A stretch of DNA of 9,661 nucleotides from Chloroflexota bacterium (GTDB taxonomy: Bacteria; Chloroflexota; Dehalococcoidia; SAR202; UBA11138), in assembly GCA_022561955.1 (NCBI GenBank), contig JADFQF010000025.1, forward strand, positions 1 to 9,661, given 5' to 3'. The notes under the pieces were generated by a model, which was not told where the DNA came from, searched no databases, and saw only the letters and a program-made list of their open reading frames with translations. How positions within the stretch are numbered: position 1 is the first letter of the stretch; each line of letters opens with the position of its first letter. Positions 5,031-9,661 of this stretch are shown piece after piece. The translations under genes and the position numbers were made by a program.

Positions 5031-7826
5031 ATGGCTGAAAACATACAAAACGGCTCCGAACAAACGCTGGATTTCGGGAACCAGCAAATTCCCCCGGAGA
5101 TGGGCAAGTACCTGAAGTGGGGCGGCGTCATCGTCGGTCTCATAGTGCTCTTTTCCGCCTTATCGTTCTTCAGGTCCATCTACACGGACCTGCTGTGGTT
5201 CGACAGCCTGGGATTCAGAGGAGTCTTCACAAAGATCCTGCTGACCCGCGCCGTACTCTTCGCCATAGGGGCGGTAGCGTTCTCCAGCGTAATGGGCTTG
5301 AGCCTCATAATCGCAGGCAGGTCCTCCGCCGGCCCGATCACACTCCCGCTTCCTCCCGAGGCGATCGTGTTCCTTCGCAGGCTCGTGCTCGGCGTATCCA
5401 TTGCGGCCGCGTTACTGCTTGGGCTGATATTCGGCGGCGTCATGGCCTCGCGCTGGGAGCTCTTCCTTCGCTATAGCAACGCGGTTTCCTTCGACCAGCT
5501 AGAGCCGGTCTTCAATCGGGACATCTCGTTCTACGTGTTCACCCTGCCGGTGCTGCACTTTTTGCAGGGGTGGCTCTTGGGCGCCTCCATCCTGATTCTC
5601 CTCGGCACCTTCGCTCTCTATTTCGTGAGGTTCAACCTCAAAGGCGAAAGCCTGACGTTTACCCGCGAGCTGAAGATCCACGTCTCCGTGATCGGCGCCT
5701 TCATCATGTTCGTGATCGCGTGGGGACACTGGCTCGACCGGTACGGCCTGTTGCTTTCGGACCAGGGCGCCATATTTGGGGCCGCATATACCGATATCCA
5801 TGCCCGTATGCCGGCCCTGTTTGTCTTGACCATCATCACCGCGGGCAGCGGCATTCTCATGCTCGTCAACACGTACTTTCAAGCGGTGCGGCTACTGGTC
5901 GGGGCGGCGGTGCTCTGGATAGCGATGTCGATTCTTCTGAGCACCGTGTGGCCGGCGATAAATCAGCAGCTCACCGTCAATCCCAACGAGTTCGTGCTGG
6001 AAGAGCCGTATATCGCCCGGAACCTCGAGTTCACGCGGGCCGCGTTCGGTCTGGAGAATATCGAGGAGGAATTCTATTCCGCCGAGAGCGCCGTGGACGC
6101 CCGGGCCATCGAGGAGAACCTCCAGACGATCAATAATATCCGGCTGTGGGACTACCGCCCACTCTCCAGCGTTTACCGGCAGATACAGGTGATACGCCCT
6201 TATTACGACTTCAAAGAAGCCGATGTTGACCGCTACATAATCGACGGACAACTGAGGCAGGTCCTTCTTTCGGCGCGGGAAGTCGCACCCGAGAAGCTAC
6301 AGCTCGAAACTCAGACGTGGACGAACACGAAGCTCGTTTACACCCACGGCATCGGCCTGGCGATGAGCCCGGTAACGGAGTTCACGCCGGAGGGGCGGCC
6401 CGTGTTCTTCGCGCAGGACATCCCCTCGGACGGGGTGATACCCATCGGCTCGCAGCGGGAGGGGGCCGAGCCCGACCTGCTGATTACCAATCCGCGAATC
6501 TACTACGGCGAGAACACCCTCGAATACATCATCGTCAATACGAGTACGGATGAGCTGGACTATCAGACGGCGGTGGGCGATCTGTTCAGGACGAACTACT
6601 TCGGAACGGGCGGCGTGCAGCTGGGCTCCTTCCTGAGAAGAGCCGCCTACGCCTGGCAGCTAGCCGATATAAATATCCTGATAAGCGGCCAGATTCAGGA
6701 CGATAGCCTGATACAGTACAGGCGTGAGATTCAGGAGCGCATCTCGACCGTCGCGCCGTTCTTGATGCTGGACAGCGATCCGTACATCGTCGCGGCGGAA
6801 GGCCAGCTCTTTTGGATGCAAGACGCGTACACGTTTAACGACCTCTATCCCTATTCCGACCCTACAATCGGCGACGACCCCACGGACGATGTGATCAACT
6901 ACATACGCAACAGCGTAAAGATTACCGTAGACGCCTTCAACGGGTCGCTTCGTTTTCACATATGGGACGAGTCCGACCCAATGGTGCTGACGTACGCGAA
7001 GATCTTCCCGGACCTGTTCGTAAGCCGGGAAGAGATGCCCGAGTCACTCCAGTCGCACGTACGCTACCCGTCGGACTTTTTCCGCATTCAGGCCGAGAAG
7101 TACATTCGATACCACATGAAGGAGCCGCAGAACTTCTACAATAACGAGGACTTGTGGGCGTTTGCCGAGGAAAAGTTCGGCCAGTCCGACGTTTTGCAGC
7201 TGGTAGAGCCGTACTACGTGATCATGAAGCTTCCCGGCGAGGAGACCGAGGAGTTTGTCCAGCTCCTTCCATACACGCCGAATGAACGGCAAAATCTCAT
7301 AGGTTGGCTTGCGGCGCGCAGCGACGGAGAGAACTACGGCAAGCTCGTCGCCTTCAACTTTCCGAAAGACCGTCAGGTCGACGGCCCCGCGCAGGTTGAG
7401 GCGAGAATCGACAACGATCAGGATATATCCGCGTGGTTTACTCTGCGTTGTACCGAGGGTTCCTTTTGCCTACGGGGCAACCTGCTGGTGATACCCGTGG
7501 GCAACGGCATCATTTACGCGGAGCCCGTGTACATTCAGGCCGAAGGCATAAGCTTTCCTGAGCTAAAGAAGGTCATCCTGGTCACCGGCGACAAGGTGGT
7601 AATGGAGGACTCCCTTCAGCTTGCGATCACGGCCCTGGTGGGCGACGTTGAGTTGGGTGCGCCCCGACTCGTCGAGAAGGGCGTGACGCCCGAAGGCCCA
7701 CCGCCGTCGGAGCCGGGAGAACCCACGGGCCTGTTCGAGGAACAAGTCGAACGGATAAGGGAAGCGATCCAGACCCTTAAGGATAATCTCGGCGCTCTGG
7801 AAGAGGCCGTCGAAGGACTGAGATAA
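5031..7826 (+). CDS. UPF0182 family (COG1615) large membrane protein
   Basis: A 931-residue protein of the UPF0182 family (PF03699), whose function is not established. Membrane segments lie at about residues 31-48, 74-95, 112-137, 168-199, 215-232, 260-281 and 286-306, giving the seven N-terminal passes typical of the family. A long, probably extracytoplasmic, domain follows. Family blocks include LWDYRPLSSVYRQIQVIRPY (372-391), DVDRYIIDGQLRQVLLSARE (398-417), NTKLVYTHGIGLAMSPVTEF (432-451), NPRIYYGE, and later GTGGVQLGSFLRRAAYAWQ. The tail has a Pro-rich linker (GPPPSEPGEP) and a final charged helix of about 30 residues. The start at 5031 is chosen because the argB stop is only 5 nt upstream, AAGG lies just before, and the 39 in-frame codons upstream overlap argB. 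It is very probably co-transcribed with argB and argD, which stands out because no arginine role is known for the family. Confidence 0.92.
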   Translation: MAENIQNGSEQTLDFGNQQIPPEMGKYLKWGGVIVGLIVLFSALSFFRSIYTDLLWFDSLGFRGVFTKILLTRAVLFAIGAVAFSSVMGLSLIIAGRSSAGPITLPLPPEAIVFLRRLVLGVSIAAALLLGLIFGGVMASRWELFLRYSNAVSFDQLEPVFNRDISFYVFTLPVLHFLQGWLLGASILILLGTFALYFVRFNLKGESLTFTRELKIHVSVIGAFIMFVIAWGHWLDRYGLLLSDQGAIFGAAYTDIHARMPALFVLTIITAGSGILMLVNTYFQAVRLLVGAAVLWIAMSILLSTVWPAINQQLTVNPNEFVLEEPYIARNLEFTRAAFGLENIEEEFYSAESAVDARAIEENLQTINNIRLWDYRPLSSVYRQIQVIRPYYDFKEADVDRYIIDGQLRQVLLSAREVAPEKLQLETQTWTNTKLVYTHGIGLAMSPVTEFTPEGRPVFFAQDIPSDGVIPIGSQREGAEPDLLITNPRIYYGENTLEYIIVNTSTDELDYQTAVGDLFRTNYFGTGGVQLGSFLRRAAYAWQLADINILISGQIQDDSLIQYRREIQERISTVAPFLMLDSDPYIVAAEGQLFWMQDAYTFNDLYPYSDPTIGDDPTDDVINYIRNSVKITVDAFNGSLRFHIWDESDPMVLTYAKIFPDLFVSREEMPESLQSHVRYPSDFFRIQAEKYIRYHMKEPQNFYNNEDLWAFAEEKFGQSDVLQLVEPYYVIMKLPGEETEEFVQLLPYTPNERQNLIGWLAARSDGENYGKLVAFNFPKDRQVDGPAQVEARIDNDQDISAWFTLRCTEGSFCLRGNLLVIPVGNGIIYAEPVYIQAEGISFPELKKVILVTGDKVVMEDSLQLAITALVGDVELGAPRLVEKGVTPEGPPPSEPGEPTGLFEEQVERIREAIQTLKDNLGALEEAVEGLR

Positions 7827-7831
7827 GCAAC

Positions 7832-7840
7832 AGGAGGTGA
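7832..7840 (+). promoter_or_regulatory. Ribosome binding site that sets the argD start
   Basis: AGGAGGTGA is a near-perfect anti-16S match. The GTG at 7837 lies inside it and so cannot be the start; the GTG at 7846, five bases after the match, is. Confidence 0.8.
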
Positions 7841-7845
7841 CTGGC

Positions 7846-9042
7846 GTGACCACGAACTGGAAAGAGATCGAAAGCAAGTACTACATGTTTCTCGTACGCA
7901 GACAGCCCATGGTGCTGGAGCGGGGAGAGGGCACGCGAGTCTGGGATACCGAGGGCAAAGAGTATCTCGATTTTACATCCGGCTGGGCCGTCAACAACAT
8001 CGGCCACGCCAACCCGGTGATGGCGGAGGCCATATCGAAGCAGGCGGAAACGCTTCTTCAGACCTCCAACCAGTTCTACACGATACCCCAGCTGAAGCTG
8101 GCCCAGATTCTGGTCGACAACAGCTGCCTGGACAAGATATTCATCTGCAACAGCGGCACCGAGGCCAACGAGGGCGCGATCAAGCTGGCCAAGAAGTACG
8201 GCAAGAAGAACAAGAACGGCGCCTACGAGATCATCACCGCGCTGAACTCCTTCCACGGAAGGACCATGATGGCCGTCGCCGCGACGGGACAGCCTCACTA
8301 CCAGGAGATATTCCAACCCATCCCGACCGGCTTTACCCACGTGCCGTACGACGACATCGAGGCCATCAAGCAGGCCACGAACGAGCGCACCGTGGCGGTC
8401 ATGCTGGAGCCCGTGCAGGGCGAGGGCGGCGTGAACATCCCCGATCCGGAGTATCTCAAGCAGGTGCGGTCGTGGTGCGACGAGAACGGCCTGCTCATGA
8501 TCCTCGACGAGGTCCAGACCGGTCTTGGCAGGCTGGGCACTCTCTTCGGATACCAGTCATTCGACGTCGAGCCGGACATCATTACCCTGGCCAAGGGACT
8601 GGGCGGCGGCGTTCCCATCGGCGCATTCATGGCCAAGGACTTTGCCTGCGCCTTCGATCCCGGCGACCACGGCTCGACTTTCGGCGGCAACGCCCTGACC
8701 TGCGCGGCGGCACACGCCTCCACCAAGTTCATCATCGAAAACAACGTTCCCGCCCACGCCGCCGAGATGGGCGAATACATGTCGCAGGGCTTGAACAAGA
8801 TTATGGCGAACCACGAGTTCGTCTCTGAGGTCAGGGGCATGGGCCTGCTTTGGGCCATGTTCTTCGACTCCGACATGACTCCCGCGGTCATAGCGGCAGC
8901 CAACGAGGCAGGGCTGCTCATGAACCCGCTGCGTCCCAACGCCATCCGCCTCATGCCTCCACTGACGGTAAGCAAGGACGAGATCGACCAGGCGCTAGAC
9001 AAGCTGAACACGGCCCTCACCGAGGCGGCCAAGCAGAGCTAG
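7846..9042 (+). CDS. argD: Acetylornithine aminotransferase ArgD
   Basis: A class III PLP-dependent aminotransferase of 398 residues. ArgD converts N-acetylglutamate semialdehyde and glutamate to N-acetylornithine and 2-oxoglutarate; some also act on succinyl-diaminopimelate semialdehyde in lysine synthesis. Motifs: SGTEANE (103-109, PLP phosphate), SFHGRT (135-140, ring stacking), LEPVQGEGG (187-195), LDEVQTGLGR (220-229, Asp221 to the pyridine N), LAKGLGGGVPIGA (248-260, Lys250 the Schiff base) and GSTFGGN. All expected catalytic residues are there. The start is GTG at 7846 because the strong ribosome binding site at 7832-7840 covers the other possible GTG at 7837. It lies 19 nt after the UPF0182 gene, the last member of the arg set. 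The acetylornithine role rests on the argJ and argB context; related ornithine or 4-aminobutyrate aminotransferases are less likely. Confidence 0.94.
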   Translation: MTTNWKEIESKYYMFLVRRQPMVLERGEGTRVWDTEGKEYLDFTSGWAVNNIGHANPVMAEAISKQAETLLQTSNQFYTIPQLKLAQILVDNSCLDKIFICNSGTEANEGAIKLAKKYGKKNKNGAYEIITALNSFHGRTMMAVAATGQPHYQEIFQPIPTGFTHVPYDDIEAIKQATNERTVAVMLEPVQGEGGVNIPDPEYLKQVRSWCDENGLLMILDEVQTGLGRLGTLFGYQSFDVEPDIITLAKGLGGGVPIGAFMAKDFACAFDPGDHGSTFGGNALTCAAAHASTKFIIENNVPAHAAEMGEYMSQGLNKIMANHEFVSEVRGMGLLWAMFFDSDMTPAVIAAANEAGLLMNPLRPNAIRLMPPLTVSKDEIDQALDKLNTALTEAAKQS

Positions 9043-9084
9043 AAGGTCGTATCTTTATAGCATTGAACCGATTGAACTGGCAGA

Positions 9085-9109
9085 GATCAAGAAATGGCCC
9101 CGCTTGATC
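9085..9109. other. Stem-loop downstream of argD
   Basis: GATCAAG (9085-9091) and CTTGATC (9103-9109) are perfect reverse complements with an 11-nt loop. It begins 43 nt after the argD stop. No T-run follows on either strand, so it is at best an atypical terminator or a protein site. Confidence 0.3.
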
Positions 9110-9202
9110 GAATAATCGATGTCAGCCACTTGAACGTCGTGGGAAATTTGCCCAGATATGATCCTCTGAGATAACCGAAGCGCAAAAGAAGGCGCCGACC
9201 TC

Positions 9203-9218
9203 GCTAAAATGATTTAGC
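9203..9218. promoter_or_regulatory. Candidate hicBA operator (perfect palindrome)
   Basis: GCTAAA-ATGA-TTTAGC is a perfect 6-bp-arm palindrome 27 nt before the hicB ATG. It contains a -10-like TAAAAT (9205-9210). Toxin-antitoxin operons are commonly repressed by their own complex at palindromes over the promoter. This short HicB shows no obvious separate DNA-binding domain, so the operator reading is a guess from position. Confidence 0.35.
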
Positions 9219-9245
9219 AAGAATGGGGGGGAGGAGATTTCAGCA

Positions 9246-9461
9246 ATGCACAATGAATTCACGGCGATTATCGAAAGAGACGGCGACTCGTACATCGCCT
9301 ACTGTCCGGAAATCCCGGGTGCAAACGGACAAGGGAGCACAAAGGACGAGGCGCGAGAGAATTTGGCCGAGGCGATCGCGCTCATTCTTGAGGATCGGCG
9401 GGAGGATGGTCTGCGAGGTGTCCCGCCCGATGCAATCCGTGAGACGGTTACGATTACGTGA
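9246..9461 (+). CDS. hicB: HicB family antitoxin
   Basis: A 71-residue protein matching the HicB antitoxin (partial RNase H-like fold): NEFTAIIERDGDSYIAYCPE (residues 3-22), the PGANGQG turn (24-30), then ARENLAEAIALILEDRREDG (36-55). It should bind and block the mRNA-cleaving toxin HicA. It is a short form that ends soon after the core fold, without the C-terminal helix-turn-helix or ribbon-helix-helix domain seen in longer members. The start is well set by GAGGAG (9231-9236) nine bases before the ATG. Its TGA stop overlaps the GTG start of the hicA frame (GTGA, 9458-9461), the tight coupling typical of these pairs. Confidence 0.9.
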   Translation: MHNEFTAIIERDGDSYIAYCPEIPGANGQGSTKDEARENLAEAIALILEDRREDGLRGVPPDAIRETVTIT

Positions 9462-9649
9462 AACGAAGCGACCTCCTCAGGCACCTTCGGAGGTATGGCT
9501 GTAGCCTTAAACGCGAAGGACGCGCTCATTCCCTCTGGTGGAACCCGTCTACTGGTGCCGTCCAAGCGATTCCATGACACTCAGAGATTTCGAACAGGCT
9601 AGCACATAAGATTTGTCGAAGCCTCTCGGTGCCGGAGATTGGCAGGTAG
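9458..9649 (+). pseudogene. hicA: HicA family mRNA interferase toxin, interrupted by an in-frame TGA
   Basis: Translation from the GTG overlapping the hicB stop gives KRSDLLRHLRRYGCSLKREG and then RAHSLWWNPSTGAVQAIP, a clear HicA toxin (small dsRBD-like fold). His24 in the REGRAHSLW stretch is the expected catalytic residue. Codon 40 (9575-9577) is TGA. The same frame then continues with HSEISNRLAHKICRSLSVPE and IGR up to TAG at 9647-9649, which is the usual HicA C-terminus. The family normally has Arg before this His ('PRH'), so a single CGA to TGA change explains the stop. The full frame would be 63 residues, normal for HicA. As written the toxin is truncated to 39 residues and probably inactive. 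A sequencing error is possible. TGA is used as a normal stop by hicB and the GlcG-like gene here, so recoding is unlikely. Confidence 0.82.
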
Positions 9650-9661
9650 CACTGAAAACAT

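Larger units (their letters stand above)
9043..9245. other. Non-coding gap between argD and hicB
   Basis: No credible gene is seen in these 203 nt. They hold a direct repeat ATTGAAC (9062-9068 and 9071-9077) with a third TTGAAC at 9130-9135, a 7-bp inverted repeat at 9085-9109, a loose TATGAT (9157-9162) without a good -35, and a perfect palindrome at 9203-9218 next to hicB. The gap must contain the end of the arg transcript and the hicBA promoter, but neither is clear-cut. Confidence 0.4.

Noticed and set aside
4095..5087. Long - strand frame of 330 codons over argB
   Set aside because: Ser/Pro/Thr/Arg-rich antisense shadow of argB with no domain signal.
8298..9032. Long - strand frame of 244 codons over argD
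   Set aside because: Antisense shadow of a fully conserved aminotransferase.
9575..9577. TGA in hicA as a recoded sense codon (selenocysteine, Trp or Gly)
   Set aside because: TGA ends hicB and the GlcG-like gene normally, HicA is not a selenoprotein family, and the aligned family residue is Arg, which points to a plain CGA to TGA change.
1..9661. tRNA, rRNA, CRISPR array, transposase or phage genes
   Set aside because: Looked for by eye on both strands; no cloverleaf-type tRNA arms, regular repeat-spacer pattern or transposase-like protein was found.

Overview
The window looks like chromosomal or metagenome-assembled DNA from a high-GC bacterium. Gene style (ArgJ, ArgB, a large UPF0182 membrane protein, and a GlcG-like gene beside a molybdenum hydroxylase) suggests the Chloroflexota, perhaps a Dehalococcoidia/SAR202-like lineage. 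That placement is an impression from protein character, not a computed result. The first 1.4 kb appears less GC-rich and different in codon style from the rest.

Left part (1-1440, + strand): the C-terminal end of a lysylphosphatidylglycerol synthase/flippase-type membrane protein enters from the left edge. It is followed, behind an extended -10 promoter, by a protein with about seven transmembrane segments. That protein loses its natural 3' end at about 1435. There it meets, tail to tail, the N-terminal 227 codons of a xanthine-dehydrogenase-type molybdopterin subunit on the - strand. Two unrelated genes truncated at one point mark a breakpoint: a real rearrangement or an assembly chimera.

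Middle (1432-2640, - strand): a GlcG/HbpS-like gene lies upstream of the truncated molybdenum hydroxylase gene, on the same strand.

Arginine block (2820-9042, + strand): argJ, argB, a UPF0182 membrane protein and argD follow each other with gaps of 26, 5 and 19 nt, behind an extended -10 promoter. ArgJ makes N-acetylglutamate and releases ornithine, ArgB phosphorylates N-acetylglutamate, and ArgD makes N-acetylornithine. Together these are most of a cyclic ornithine pathway; argC is not in the window. The UPF0182 gene sits inside this set with no known role in arginine synthesis. The argB start is uncertain because a strong ribosome binding site and ATG lie just ahead of the kinase core in the wrong frame.

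Right end (9043-9661): a 203-nt non-coding gap with small inverted repeats leads into a hicB-hicA toxin-antitoxin pair. HicB is intact. HicA has an in-frame TGA at codon 40 exactly where the family has an Arg codon, and the rest of the HicA sequence continues in frame after it. No rRNA, tRNA, CRISPR array or insertion sequence was recognised.
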